A DNA stretch of 64,000 nt from Chitinophaga ginsengisegetis (lineage in GTDB: Bacteria; Bacteroidota; Bacteroidia; Chitinophagales; Chitinophagaceae). Both the position numbers and the translations under genes were made by a program. Where the stretch lies: the NCBI RefSeq assembly GCF_900168065.1, contig NZ_FUZZ01000001.1:2972623-3036622 (forward strand), in the 5' to 3' direction. Positions 9,423 through 18,624 of this stretch are shown in pieces. The notes below the pieces were generated by a model, which made no database searches, was not told the DNA's origin, and was given only the letters and a program-made list of their open reading frames with translations. Numbering within the stretch: the first letter of the stretch is position 1; every line of letters begins with the position of its first letter.

Positions 9423-9568
9423 AAAAAATACCAGCTTCCGGTAAAATCAGCCCATTCCGGACCAGTTTTTTTACAGACATTTATGTGAATTCAACAAGAT
9501 CAGCGCGTTAAGCGCTTATTTTTACACCTGTTTTGCAATCGTTTGCATAACCGTAATAACTTCCACAT

Positions 9569-10930
9569 ATGTTTATGAAAAAACTCACGCTATTCCTGAT
9601 GGTGCTGTTATCTGCAGCAGCTCTTCACGCACAGAACACCCGCGACCAGCGCATGCAATGGTGGCGCGATGCCCGCTTTGGTATGTTTATTCACTGGGGC
9701 GACTATGCCCTCCTGGCGGGCAACTACAAAGGACACCAGGTAGGCCGCGGCGGCGAATGGATCATGAACCGCGGCAAAATACCCGTACTGGAATACCAGC
9801 AATTCGCCAAACAATTCAATCCCGTTAAATATGACGCCGACGCCTGGGTAAAAACCGCCCGGGATGCAGGTATGAAGTACATCGTGATCACCGCCAAGCA
9901 CCACGATGGTTTCGCTATGTTCAAATCTGCCGCCAGCAAATGGAATATTGTGGATGCCACCCCCTACGGTAAAGATGTACTGATCCCGCTGGCAGCAGCC
10001 TGTAAGAAATACGGCATCAAACTGGGCTTCTACTATTCACAGGCGCAGGATTGGAACAATCCCGGCGGCGCCGCCGCCCGCAAAGTGGCCACCGAAGGCT
10101 GGCCCAACCCCGATTCCGCTAAAATAGACGCCTACACCCAGGCTAATACCGGCCACTGGGACCCGCTGCAAACCTCCGCTACGATGTCGGACTACATCGA
10201 TAAAGTAGCCGTGCCACAGGTAAAGGAACTCCTCACCAACTACGGCGAAGTAGCTGTGCTGTGGTGGGATACCCCTACCAATATGACGGATGAATACGCA
10301 CAAAAATTACAGGATGTGCTGAAGCTGCAACCCAATATCATTACCAACGACCGATTAAAAAGACCCAACTTCCCCGGCGATTATAAAACGCCGGAACAAA
10401 AGATCCCGAATCAGTCGGAGCTGGATGGCCGGGACTGGGAAACCTGCATGACCATGAACGGCACCTGGGGCTATAAAGACTACGACCATAAATGGAAAAG
10501 CACGGAAACACTTATACGCAACCTGGCAGACATTGCCTCTAAAAACGGCAACTATCTCCTGAACGTAGGTCCTGATGCGCTGGGACAGTTCCCGGAAGGC
10601 AGCCTTACCGCCCTGAAAGGAATCGGCCAATGGATGAAAGTAAACGGCGCCTCCATATATGGCACGCAGGGAAGTCCGCTGCCAGCCCTGGAGTGGGGAC
10701 GCTGCACCCAAAAAATAAAAGGCACCAACACCACGCTGTACCTCCACGTTTTCAACTGGCCTGCCGATGGTAAACTGCATGTTCCCGGTGTGAAAGGGAC
10801 AGTGAACAGCGCCCGCCTGCTGGCAAACGGCAAACAACTCACCACTACCCGCAACGGGGAAGAGCTGGTGATCAATGTGCCGGCAACGGCTCCGGACAGT
10901 ATTGACACGGTAATAGCGGTGACGCTCTGA
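9569..10930 (+). CDS. Secreted GH29 alpha-L-fucosidase
   Basis: Exported exo-glycosidase of 453 residues that releases alpha-L-fucose from oligosaccharides. A signal peptide occupies residues 3-22 (MKKLTLFL to LHAQ). The GH29 barrel starts with WWRDARFGMFIHWGDYALL and includes KHHDGFAMF (residues 110-118). The catalytic nucleophile lies in VLWWDTPTNM (D234). The closing motif YLLNVGPDALGQFPE is typical of GH29, and a beta-sandwich domain of about 80 residues follows. Either ATG at 9569 or the one at 9575 (MKK) could be used; the second gives a cleaner signal peptide. It is a single-gene unit, and no other fucose gene is adjacent. The general acid is not assignable by eye, and subfamily (broad or alpha-1,3/4-specific) is undetermined. 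Confidence 0.92.
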   Translation: MFMKKLTLFLMVLLSAAALHAQNTRDQRMQWWRDARFGMFIHWGDYALLAGNYKGHQVGRGGEWIMNRGKIPVLEYQQFAKQFNPVKYDADAWVKTARDAGMKYIVITAKHHDGFAMFKSAASKWNIVDATPYGKDVLIPLAAACKKYGIKLGFYYSQAQDWNNPGGAAARKVATEGWPNPDSAKIDAYTQANTGHWDPLQTSATMSDYIDKVAVPQVKELLTNYGEVAVLWWDTPTNMTDEYAQKLQDVLKLQPNIITNDRLKRPNFPGDYKTPEQKIPNQSELDGRDWETCMTMNGTWGYKDYDHKWKSTETLIRNLADIASKNGNYLLNVGPDALGQFPEGSLTALKGIGQWMKVNGASIYGTQGSPLPALEWGRCTQKIKGTNTTLYLHVFNWPADGKLHVPGVKGTVNSARLLANGKQLTTTRNGEELVINVPATAPDSIDTVIAVTL

Positions 10931-11301
10931 TATTGCCTGGGAAATGCTTTATTTATACTTAGCAGATACTTAGCACATGCTTAATACATGGAGATTCCCC
11001 GGAGGTGACGTGGAGGGGACGTGGACTTGATCATGGAACCCTTTACCACAGGGCTTTACAGGCGAAAAGGTGCAGGGTGTTTATGCAGGCACTGCCATAT
11101 AAGTAAAACGGAGTACTAACATACCAGAAAAAATAAGTGAGCGGCATTAATCAATGCTATTGAATGCCGCTCACCTTTTTTAATTATTTAAGGAATAGCG
11201 ATGGAAGAAGCCTTTCAATTTTACTGAATTTTCCGGAAATCCTATAGAAAGCCAAAAATAAAGAGAAAATACTGGATACCGAACTAAAAATCTGGTCTGC
11301 A
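10931..11301. other. Intergenic region of 371 bp without a gene
   Basis: No ORF with a plausible start and coding character is seen. The left part holds short near-repeats (ACTTAGCA at about 10958 and 10969), and a GGAGGTGACGTGGAGGGGACGTGG stretch around 11000-11025 repeats the element GACGTGG. The only clear signal is the bidirectional terminator at 11137-11181. It may be decayed sequence. Confidence 0.6.
11137..11181. terminator. Bidirectional intrinsic terminator
   Basis: A 12-bp perfect stem (11137-11148 with 11163-11174) is followed by six T on the plus strand and preceded by an A-run that gives a U-run on the minus strand. It lies between the convergent fucosidase (+) and DUF1634 (-) genes. 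Confidence 0.85.
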
Positions 11302-11697
11302 TTACCCCGCTAATCCACCCAGCATACTGAACAAAATAATACCCAGTACCAGTAGCGTAATTCCCACATAGAGGTAATCTTTCTCTATTAAAAAAGCGAT
11401 CACTGAAAAGGCTATACGAATAATGGGGGTGGCAATTAATAACACAATCCCCAGCTGGATAATGTTCATGCCCTTGTTTTCCATCACGCCCTGCCAGATC
11501 CCAGGCAGGTTGGTCAGTCCTTCCCTGACACCGGTGAAGTCGCCATAGGAAGGCTGTTCATGACCATGACGAACGAGGTAAATCACACCGCCAACAAATA
11601 CGATAATACTGGAAACAATAACGCCTATACGTAGTTGTTTGCCTATAAGCTGCTGGATATCTTTATCCCGGAAATACTTTGAGAGTGCCTGTTTCAT
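11302..11697 (-). CDS. DUF1634 family membrane protein
   Basis: Small inner-membrane protein of 131 residues. It has three hydrophobic segments: residues about 26-45 (IGVIVSSIIVFVGGVIYLV), 75-100 (IIQLGIVLLIATPIIRIAF) and 108-128. DUF1634 proteins are regularly encoded next to TauE/SafE anion exporters, as here: the gene begins 3 bases after the upstream TauE stop codon, so the two are co-transcribed and probably form one transport unit. The biochemical role of DUF1634 is not known. It may be an accessory or regulatory subunit. Confidence 0.82.
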   Translation of the reverse strand: MKQALSKYFRDKDIQQLIGKQLRIGVIVSSIIVFVGGVIYLVRHGHEQPSYGDFTGVREGLTNLPGIWQGVMENKGMNIIQLGIVLLIATPIIRIAFSVIAFLIEKDYLYVGITLLVLGIILFSMLGGLAG

Positions 11698-11700
11698 GGT

Positions 11701-12537
11701 TTATAATTTTCCGGTTATGCCGTTGTAGATCATTTGTAATGCCAGGAAGCCTATTACTACGCTAAAGACTATACGCAGCCATTTCACATTGGCGCGTGTC
11801 AGCAAACGGGAGCCGGCAAAAGCGCCTGCCAACACGCCCAATACTACCGGCATGCATAATCCCGGGGAAATATATCCCCGTTGCAGGTATACCACGGCGC
11901 TTGCCGCGGCAGTAACGCCGATCATAAAGTTGCTGGTGGTAGTAGACACTTTGAAAGGAATACGCATGATATTATCCATTGCCATCACTTTCAGTGCGCC
12001 GGAACCGATGCCGAGCAAGCCTGACATAACGCCCGCGAAGGTCATCATAAAATAGCCACCGGGTACGTGATGCACCTTATAGTTGACCACACCGCCGGCA
12101 GACGGATAGCTTCCGTTAAGCCGCAGCTGCTCCGCCGCTTTACTGTCGCCCTGATCTGCGGGGAACTCCATTTTTTTCCGGAAAGACATCACGGACGAAA
12201 AAATGAGGACCAGTCCGAAAATAATGGCTACTACATTGGTGGGCATATACACGGCTATCAGCGCGCCCACTACGGCCCCGGTGGTGGTGGCAATTTCCAG
12301 GAACATGCCCAGCCGGATATTGGTGATGCCCTCCTTAACATACGCTGAGGCCGAGCCGGAAGAAGTGGCAATAGAGGCTACCAAAGCGGCGCCTATGGCA
12401 TACCGGATATCGACGTGAAATACCAGGGTTAGCAGGGGAATGATCACAACGCCGCCGCCTAAACCGGTCAACGATCCCAGCAGGCCAGCCAAAAAGGCCC
12501 CGCCGAGGAGGATCAGGGTGAATGATAAAATCGTCAT
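11701..12537 (-). CDS. TauE/SafE family sulfite/organosulfonate exporter
   Basis: Polytopic inner-membrane protein of 278 residues with about eight hydrophobic segments arranged as two repeats. Each half begins with a Gly-rich helix: GGAFLAGLLGSLTGLGGGVV near residues 12-31 and GVMSGLLGIGSGALKVMAMD near 158-180, which is the TauE/SafE signature. Family members move sulfite, sulfoacetate or related small anions out of the cell. No sulfur-metabolism gene flanks it, so the substrate is open. It leads a two-gene operon with the DUF1634 gene, and a promoter-like TTG-N18-TACTTTTG lies upstream. Confidence 0.85.
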   Translation of the reverse strand: MTILSFTLILLGGAFLAGLLGSLTGLGGGVVIIPLLTLVFHVDIRYAIGAALVASIATSSGSASAYVKEGITNIRLGMFLEIATTTGAVVGALIAVYMPTNVVAIIFGLVLIFSSVMSFRKKMEFPADQGDSKAAEQLRLNGSYPSAGGVVNYKVHHVPGGYFMMTFAGVMSGLLGIGSGALKVMAMDNIMRIPFKVSTTTSNFMIGVTAAASAVVYLQRGYISPGLCMPVVLGVLAGAFAGSRLLTRANVKWLRIVFSVVIGFLALQMIYNGITGKL

Positions 12538-12605
12538 AAGATGGTTTGGTTGGTTTTAGACCGGATATCCGGGAATTACAAGTACTGCCTGATATCTGAT
12601 GTTTA

Positions 12606-12634
12606 CAAAAGTAAGCAGAATATGATTCTCGCAA
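12606..12634 (-). promoter_or_regulatory. Bacteroidota-type promoter for the TauE-DUF1634 operon
   Basis: Read on the minus strand, TTG (12634-12632) is followed after 18 bases by TACTTTTG (12613-12606), a match to the TTTG/TAnnTTTG consensus. It is about 70 bases upstream of the TauE start. Confidence 0.55.
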
Positions 12635-12681
12635 TCCGGCAATCTATAAGTAACTTGCAGCCTGACAATTAATCGTTTTTT

Positions 12682-13518
12682 ATGATAAAGGTGGGTGAAT
12701 ACAACCTGTTAAGGGTGAAAAAAGAAGCTGATTTTGGTGTGTACCTCGAAGGCGTGGATCAGGAAATCCTGCTGCCAACAAGGTTTGTACCCGACGGTAC
12801 CCGTATAGGTGATGAACTGGAAGTATTTCTTTACCACGATTCTGAAAACCGCCTGATTGCCACTACCCAGCGCCCGTACGGGATTGCAGGGGATATTGTG
12901 ATGCTGAAAGCCGTGAGTGTTACCAAACAGGGCGCTTTCCTGGACTGGGGACTGATGAAAGACCTGTTTGTGGCCTCGTCGCAACAGCTTACCCGCATGG
13001 CGCCCGGACAGGAATACCTCGTGAAAATATACATCGATGAACTCACCGGCCGCCTTGCTGCTACAGAAAAAATCGACCGTTACCTCAGCAATGAAAACCT
13101 CACCGTTCAGGAAAAGGACCAGGTAAACCTGGTGATCTACCGCCGTACCGATATCGGTTACGTGGTAATCATCAACAACCTGCATACCGGTATCCTGCAT
13201 CACAACGAAATATTCCGCACCGTTGAAATCGGGGATAAAATACCGGGCTTCATCCGCCAGATCAAAGGCGATAAAATAGATGTAATCCTGGGTAAACCCG
13301 GATTTAATAAAGTAGAAGACGAGTCAGAAAAAATCCTGCGGCTGCTGCAGGAAAACAATGGCTACCTGCCATATCATGATAAATCAACGCCGGAAGAGAT
13401 ACAGGAATTTTTTGGGATGAGTAAGAAAACATTCAAAATGACCATTGGCAACCTGTACAAACAACGGAAGATCGTGTTTACACAAACAGGTATCAAAGCA
13501 GAAGAAGAGGATAAATAA
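12682..13518 (+). CDS. cvfB: CvfB-like S1-domain RNA-binding protein
   Basis: Cytosolic protein of 278 residues matching the CvfB/YitL family: three tandem S1-type OB folds followed by a winged-helix domain. The first S1 unit is around residues 1-60 (VKKEADFGVYLEG, LLPTRFVPDG). The second is around 70-130 (VSVTKQGAFLDWGLMKDLFVA) and the third around 140-210 (TGILHHNEIFRTVEIGDKIPG). The C-terminal winged helix includes EEIQEFFGMSKKTFKMTIGNLYKQRKI, cited here as FFGMSKKTFKMTIGNLY. The family binds RNA and affects virulence-factor expression in Staphylococcus; its role in Bacteroidota is unknown. It is a single-gene unit that ends at a 12-bp hairpin. Confidence 0.85.
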   Translation: MIKVGEYNLLRVKKEADFGVYLEGVDQEILLPTRFVPDGTRIGDELEVFLYHDSENRLIATTQRPYGIAGDIVMLKAVSVTKQGAFLDWGLMKDLFVASSQQLTRMAPGQEYLVKIYIDELTGRLAATEKIDRYLSNENLTVQEKDQVNLVIYRRTDIGYVVIINNLHTGILHHNEIFRTVEIGDKIPGFIRQIKGDKIDVILGKPGFNKVEDESEKILRLLQENNGYLPYHDKSTPEEIQEFFGMSKKTFKMTIGNLYKQRKIVFTQTGIKAEEEDK

Positions 13519-13526
13519 TATCAGCC

Positions 13527-13556
13527 GCCGGTAAATACTTTACGGTATTTACCGGC
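13527..13556. terminator. Hairpin between convergent cvfB and histidine kinase genes
   Basis: A 12-bp perfect stem (13527-13538 with 13545-13556) has a 6-base loop. No T-run follows on either strand, so termination is inferred from its position between two convergent stop codons. Confidence 0.55.
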
Positions 13557-13565
13557 AACAGGCAT

Positions 13566-15023
13566 TTACTCAACGCCGTTCGATCCTGCTATAGGGAAAC
13601 CTATCAGGAAAGTAGTTCCTTCTCCCAATGTACTATCTACCGCAATGGTGCCCTTATGCTGAAGGATAATATTCTGGGTAGCTGTTAACCCAAGCCCGGT
13701 TCCTTTTGTTTTATTGGTAAAAAAGGGTTCAAACAGTTTCGCCAGGTTCTGCGCAGAAATACCACTACCGTTATCGGTTATACGAACAAATACTTTTTCT
13801 GCTTCCTGCCATGTTCTGACAGTAAGCTTTCCCTCACCGGCTTTCATAGCTTCAATACCATTGATAATAATATTCAGGAAGGCAATGAGGATCTTATCTT
13901 CATCTGCCAGGATCATACAATCCGGTTCGCACATTTCTTCTATCACGGTGATGGTGCTCAGCTGCATCCTGTCGGCCGCAAGCTGCAGCGCTTTTTCCAC
14001 CAGCACATTCAGCCCCAGTGGCAGCATATTCAGCTCAGACATCCGGGTGGACTGGAGCAGTTCAGTTACCAGGTGATTGATACGATGGCAGTTGCGCTCC
14101 ATGATATCCAGGTATAAGGTGGTATCTTCTGTTTCGGCCACGGGCTCCGTTTTAAGCTGGGACACCGCCAACAGGATATTTGTCAGCGGATTACGGACCT
14201 CATGCGCTATCAGGCGGGCAATGCGCCCGGTGATGGCAAATTTTTCCTGTTGCTGCTTTTCCCTTTCCTTCCGTTTGCGGGCCGTAATATCCTGGATGAT
14301 ACACAGGTATAACTGCTTTTTTTCATCCAGCAGCGAGGCATTGATCATTACATCGAGCTGCTGCCCCGATTTGCTGCGGAATACATACTCCTTCTGCACG
14401 ACCCCTTCCTCGCTGCAAAGCTGATCGAGAAAAGAATTGATCACTGCTTCCTCTGCAAACAGGCCCTGGAGGTGGCTGCTGTACAGTTCTGCTTCCTCAT
14501 ATTTCAATACATTGAGTGCAGCCGGGTTGGCGGCCACAATTTTGTGTTCACAATCTGCCAGGAGGATCAGATCATTGGATTTTTCGAAGATGCTGAAATA
14601 GCGTTTCTCGCTTTTTTCAACGGCCAGGAGGTGACTGAATTTATCGAGGGTATAACGGATGGCCCTCTCCAGCAAGGCGGCATTGATCTCGCTTTTCACG
14701 AGATAATCGGACGCACCGGCCAGCATCGCTTCCTTATCTATGTGGTAGTCGCCCTTCCCGGTAAATAAAATAACGGGGGCTTTATATCCCAGGTTGCGGA
14801 AATGATGCAACACATCAATACCTGTATAAGCGCCAAGACGATAATCTACCAGGTAAAGATCGTGCGCGCGGGCTTCAATGGCCAACAACCCTTCTTTGTA
14901 GGAAGAAACCCACTGTAAAACGTATTGATCGGGCGAAATGTCCTGTAGTAAAGAATTTACAAGGAAAAAGTCATCTTCGTCGTCGTCGATCATCAATATA
15001 TGCTTCTTACCATTTGTTGTCAT
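13566..15023 (-). CDS. Hybrid response regulator-PAS-histidine kinase
   Basis: Soluble signalling protein of about 485 residues with no membrane segment. Order: receiver domain at the N-terminus (IDDDEDD acidic pocket, phospho-acceptor D60 in LVDYRLG, K in LVKSE); a PAS domain around residues 140-250; and a HisKA/HATPase kinase. The kinase has its phospho-His in LIAHEVRNPLTN (H274), an N-box NIIINGIEAM, a G1 box DNGSGIS and a G2 box TKGTGLGLT. A receiver placed before the sensor suggests that phosphorylation by another kinase tunes the output, or that the protein belongs to a phosphorelay. The start at MTTNGKKHI (15023) fits the receiver N-terminus; the frame is open 13 codons further. It is the last gene of a leftward group after dnaJ and the MFS exporter. 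Partners are unknown. Confidence 0.9.
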   Translation of the reverse strand: MTTNGKKHILMIDDDEDDFFLVNSLLQDISPDQYVLQWVSSYKEGLLAIEARAHDLYLVDYRLGAYTGIDVLHHFRNLGYKAPVILFTGKGDYHIDKEAMLAGASDYLVKSEINAALLERAIRYTLDKFSHLLAVEKSEKRYFSIFEKSNDLILLADCEHKIVAANPAALNVLKYEEAELYSSHLQGLFAEEAVINSFLDQLCSEEGVVQKEYVFRSKSGQQLDVMINASLLDEKKQLYLCIIQDITARKRKEREKQQQEKFAITGRIARLIAHEVRNPLTNILLAVSQLKTEPVAETEDTTLYLDIMERNCHRINHLVTELLQSTRMSELNMLPLGLNVLVEKALQLAADRMQLSTITVIEEMCEPDCMILADEDKILIAFLNIIINGIEAMKAGEGKLTVRTWQEAEKVFVRITDNGSGISAQNLAKLFEPFFTNKTKGTGLGLTATQNIILQHKGTIAVDSTLGEGTTFLIGFPIAGSNGVE

Positions 15024-15074
15024 AAGTGCCACAAAAGTTAACCTATCTTCACCAATAATCATGCACTAAAAAAG

Positions 15075-16496
15075 TCAGGTATCTATGTGGGCATCTGTAT
15101 CCTTCAAAGCCACATTCCGCCGGGGAAGAAACCAGGCGGGGATCAGGGTGATGAGCAGGATAAACAGGGAAATATGAAAACCCTGCTTCAGGGCAAGGTG
15201 GTGTGCATAATGGCCTTCCAGCCCCAACAACACATGTTTATTATAAGCAGCCTGGGTAACAATAGCCAGCACCGCAATACCAATAGCTCCGCCCACCTGT
15301 TGCATCAGGGTACTGATGGAAGACGCCATCGTTACTTCGCTGGGGCGTACTGCGCTCAGTGTGGCGGCATTCAGCGGTGCGAGTAAAAGACCCATGCCCA
15401 GCCCTCTCACCGTCATGGTTATGATCACGCTGGAAAGACTACTGCTTTTATCCAGCAGGGCAAACAGGTACATGGATACTGCCAGTAACGCGATGCCCAG
15501 CATGGATATTTCCCTGGAGCCGTGTTTATCCGACCATCGTCCTGCAAAAGGCATCATTGCCGCCATGAACACGGAATTTGGAAGGATCAGCAACCCCGAC
15601 ATCCCTTCTGAAAAGCCCATTTGCTCCTGCAACAGGAACGGCATGAGGAATAGTCCGCCAAACAGCGCCGCCGACCTCGAAATAGTGACGAGGATACAAC
15701 TCACAAAAGAATAATTGGCAAACAGGTCCAGGTTAATGATAGGCTCTTTTTTATGTTTGTCTATCCAGATAAAAACAGCAAATGCGATCAGCGCCACACC
15801 CAGTGTAGCCAGTATTTCGGGAGAAGTGATCCCTACTACTTCTGCCCGTGCCACCCCGTATTGCAGGCAAACCAGGAATATGGTAAGCGCTACAAAACCG
15901 GTAAGATCAAAAGGCAGTTTCAGCTTGGGCTGCTTACGCAGTACATCCAGGTAGCGGAATGCGAGGATTACTGTAATGATGCCGATAGGAATGTTGATAT
16001 AGAAGATAGAAGGCCAGCCAAACTTTTCAGTAAGGATTCCTCCCAGTGTGGGTCCCATAGCAGGTCCCACCAGGTTGCCGAGGCCCCACCATCCCAGCAC
16101 GGTACCACGTACCCTGGCCGGGAACACATAAGAGATAATGGCCATAGAGGTAGGCGCCATAGCCCCGCCTCCCAGCGCCTGGACCACCCTTGCGATAAGC
16201 AGGCTATCCAGGCTGGTAGACAAAGCGCACATTAAAGACCCTAACGTAAAAAGGGAGATGGCGCCAACATAAAGATTGAAAAAGCCAATCCTGTTTTTCA
16301 GCCAGTTGGTAAGTGGCATCAATACGGAAAAACTGAGCATGTATACCGTAATTACCCATTCAATTTCGTCGAGCGTACAGTTAAACTGCTTGCTCATAAC
16401 GGGAAGGGATATATTAACGATGCTGGAGTCTATCCCGGCCATAGTGGTGCCCATAATTACCACTATGAGGATGCCCGTCCGGTTGATATCTCTCAT
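15075..16496 (-). CDS. DHA2-family MFS multidrug efflux transporter
   Basis: Inner-membrane proton-coupled antiporter of 473 residues with about 14 hydrophobic segments, the layout of the DHA2 (EmrB/QacA) subfamily. The N-terminal helix carries GIDSSIVNISLPVM, the DHA2 motif D1 with the conserved Asp. Motif C appears as GNLVGPAMGPTLGGIL near residues 138-153. Transporters of this kind export hydrophobic drugs, dyes or metabolites. There is no adjacent EmrA-type membrane-fusion protein or TolC-type channel, so it probably works alone. It starts 18 bases after the dnaJ-like stop codon, which suggests co-transcription. Confidence 0.88.
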   Translation of the reverse strand: MRDINRTGILIVVIMGTTMAGIDSSIVNISLPVMSKQFNCTLDEIEWVITVYMLSFSVLMPLTNWLKNRIGFFNLYVGAISLFTLGSLMCALSTSLDSLLIARVVQALGGGAMAPTSMAIISYVFPARVRGTVLGWWGLGNLVGPAMGPTLGGILTEKFGWPSIFYINIPIGIITVILAFRYLDVLRKQPKLKLPFDLTGFVALTIFLVCLQYGVARAEVVGITSPEILATLGVALIAFAVFIWIDKHKKEPIINLDLFANYSFVSCILVTISRSAALFGGLFLMPFLLQEQMGFSEGMSGLLILPNSVFMAAMMPFAGRWSDKHGSREISMLGIALLAVSMYLFALLDKSSSLSSVIITMTVRGLGMGLLLAPLNAATLSAVRPSEVTMASSISTLMQQVGGAIGIAVLAIVTQAAYNKHVLLGLEGHYAHHLALKQGFHISLFILLITLIPAWFLPRRNVALKDTDAHIDT

Positions 16497-16514
16497 ACCT
16501 GGTCTTTCAAAGGT

Positions 16515-17471
16515 TTAAGCATGGCCATCCTCATTTAATTGTGAGAGTTGCTGAAACAATTCTTTTTCCTTGTCGGAAAGCTTTGCCGGTATATGTACAA
16601 TTGCTTTGATGTATAGATCCCCGGCTGTTCCGCTGTTGTCGTATGCGGGCATTCCTTTGCCTTTCAAACGAAAAACCTTACCGCTGTCTGTTCCTGCCGG
16701 AATATTCATATTCAGGGAAGCGCCAGGTGTGTTTACGGTTAGTTTGCCTCCCAGTACGGCGGTATACAGCGGCACTGCCAGATCGGTATAAATATCTTTT
16801 CCTTTCAGTTCGTATTGCGGATGTGGCGCCAGGTGCACGGTAATGAGGAGGTCGCCGTTTTCGCCTCCTTTGCGGCCGGGGTTTCCTTTTCCTTTCAGGC
16901 GGATCACCTGGCCCTCATACAGTCCCGGCTTCAGCTTGATATTGAGCCTGCTGCCACCTACTTCCACCTGCCGGGTAGCGCCGGTATAAGCATCTTCCAG
17001 GGATACATCCATTGTTGCCTGTACATCGCGGCCCCTGCCGGGTCCCTGCTGTTGGCGGCGGCCGCCGCCTGCGCCTGAAAACCGGCTGCCAAAAAGCTGT
17101 TCGAAGAAATCGGAGAAGTTGCCTTCGCCGCCGCCGAACATATCACCCATATCGCCGCTGCCATAAGAGTAGGTGCGGCGCTGTCCGCCCCCACCACCAA
17201 ACTGCGACCAGTCGTAGTCTTCCGGCCGGCCTCCGTGCTGTTCATAATGTTTGTAGTTTTCGCCAAACTGGTCATATTTCTTGCGCTTGTCGGCATCACT
17301 CAGCACTTCATAGGCTTCATTGATCTCTTTAAATTTATCTTCAGCGGCTTTATCACCGGGATTTTTATCGGGATGATATTTTACCGCCAGTTTACGGTAG
17401 GCTTTTTTAATCTGTTCAGCTGTTGCCGTTTTCTCTACTCCCAGAATCTTATAATAATCCTTTACATCCAT
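16515..17471 (-). CDS. cbpA: DnaJ-class chaperone without zinc finger (CbpA-like)
   Basis: Hsp40 co-chaperone of 318 residues that stimulates DnaK ATPase and holds unfolded clients. The J domain is at residues 4-70 with the HPD motif in [11 protein letters not shown] Gly/Phe- and Gly/Arg-rich linker follows at about 85-145. The two C-terminal substrate-binding beta-domains follow directly ([18 protein letters not shown], then [11 protein letters not shown]). No CxxCxGxG zinc-finger repeats are present, so this is the CbpA/DnaJ type II class and not canonical DnaJ. CbpA of E. coli also binds curved DNA. It leads a leftward group with the MFS exporter and the kinase. Confidence 0.88.
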   Translation of the reverse strand: MDVKDYYKILGVEKTATAEQIKKAYRKLAVKYHPDKNPGDKAAEDKFKEINEAYEVLSDADKRKKYDQFGENYKHYEQHGGRPEDYDWSQFGGGGGQRRTYSYGSGDMGDMFGGGEGNFSDFFEQLFGSRFSGAGGGRRQQQGPGRGRDVQATMDVSLEDAYTGATRQVEVGGSRLNIKLKPGLYEGQVIRLKGKGNPGRKGGENGDLLITVHLAPHPQYELKGKDIYTDLAVPLYTAVLGGKLTVNTPGASLNMNIPAGTDSGKVFRLKGKGMPAYDNSGTAGDLYIKAIVHIPAKLSDKEKELFQQLSQLNEDGHA

Positions 17472-17537
17472 AGCTCTAAAACATGTTAATATGATAACTT
17501 GTTTTATGAATTTACGAATTAACCCGGAAAAAATAAT

Positions 17538-17574
17538 TGGTGAACGGTAACGGCTATGCCGTTACCGTTCACCA
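17538..17574 (-). terminator. Terminator of the aspT-porin-glsA operon
   Basis: A 16-17-bp perfect stem (17538-17554 with 17558-17574) has a 3-base loop. Read leftward it is followed by a U-rich stretch. It lies 21 bases past the glutaminase stop codon. Confidence 0.8.
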
Positions 17575-17595
17575 TTACGTTTCAGGCGCTGCTGG

Positions 17596-18600
17596 TTATT
17601 TACCGGAGTAGATGTTGGCATTCAGCTTACCGGAAATATACTGGATGGCTTTCTGCGCACGTACGCTGTTGCCTGCTTTATCCAGCGGCGGTGAAAAAAC
17701 AGCGATGGCATACCTGCCGGGCACCACGGATATAATACCGCCACCCACGCCGCTTTTACTGGGCAACCCTACTTTAAACATCCATTCTCCCGTGGTTTCA
17801 TATAACCCGGTGGTCCCCATAATAGCCAGCACTTTAGGTACATATTCCTCTTTTATCAATCTTTCTTTGGTAATGGGATTTACGCCGCCGTTTGCCAGTG
17901 TGCCGGCCATAATGCCCAGATCGCGGGTAGTTACGCCATAAGAACATTGCTTTGTATAAAAATCGCAGGCATATAACGGATCGTCATACATATAACCGTA
18001 TGACTTCAGCAACATAGCAATAGCCTGGTTGTGCTGGTTGTTAGCCGCCTCCGATTTATACAGCTCATCGAGGATAGTAAGCTGGCGGCCCGCAAATTTT
18101 GCGAAGTATGCATCCACCTTTTCCCAGGCATCGCTGTGGCCAAAGTGGCTGGTAAGCAGGCTGGTGGTGGCCATTGCGCCGGCATTTACGAGGGGATTGG
18201 ATGGTTTTTTGTCATCCAGCTCAATAGCCGGTACAGAATTAAAAGGCAGCCCGGTTTGACTGGCGCCTACTTTTTCGAGGATCACGCTGTCGCCAAAAAT
18301 CTCCATCGCCATACACAGGGTGAATACTTTTTCTACTGATTCAATTCCAAATTCAAATTTAGTTTCTCCCACCTGGTATACCTGTCCTTCTTTGGTAACA
18401 ATCACAATACCATACATTGCTGCATTTGCCCTGTCGAGAAAAGGGATATAGTCTGCATTCTTACCCGATTGCTCATTTTTGAATAAGTTGTAGGCTTCGT
18501 TAATAACCGCGTTATAATCAACCGGCTTTGCATGCTTCTGGGAATAAGCGCTGGTAACATTCAGGGTGAGCAACAGGAGAAGCGCAACGATAACTTTCAT
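17596..18600 (-). CDS. glsA: Exported glutaminase
   Basis: Serine-dependent beta-lactamase-fold glutaminase that hydrolyses L-glutamine to glutamate and ammonia. The 334-residue chain has the catalytic SxxK in GIESVEKVFTL (S88, K91) and the conserved NPLVNAGAM (residues 135-143). It also has the late motif KSGVGGGIISVVPG that closes the active site. Unlike the cytosolic YbaS/GlsA of E. coli, it begins with a clear signal peptide (residues 1-20, ending SAYSQ), so it should act in the periplasm. It is the last gene of a leftward operon: aspT-like antiporter, porin, then this gene 24 bases later. With gadB divergent from the operon, it probably supplies glutamate for decarboxylation, and the ammonia released would also neutralise acid. 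The role in acid resistance is inference. Confidence 0.92.
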   Translation of the reverse strand: MKVIVALLLLLTLNVTSAYSQKHAKPVDYNAVINEAYNLFKNEQSGKNADYIPFLDRANAAMYGIVIVTKEGQVYQVGETKFEFGIESVEKVFTLCMAMEIFGDSVILEKVGASQTGLPFNSVPAIELDDKKPSNPLVNAGAMATTSLLTSHFGHSDAWEKVDAYFAKFAGRQLTILDELYKSEAANNQHNQAIAMLLKSYGYMYDDPLYACDFYTKQCSYGVTTRDLGIMAGTLANGGVNPITKERLIKEEYVPKVLAIMGTTGLYETTGEWMFKVGLPSKSGVGGGIISVVPGRYAIAVFSPPLDKAGNSVRAQKAIQYISGKLNANIYSGK

Positions 18601-18624
18601 GAGTATTTATTTTTATGCAGATGA

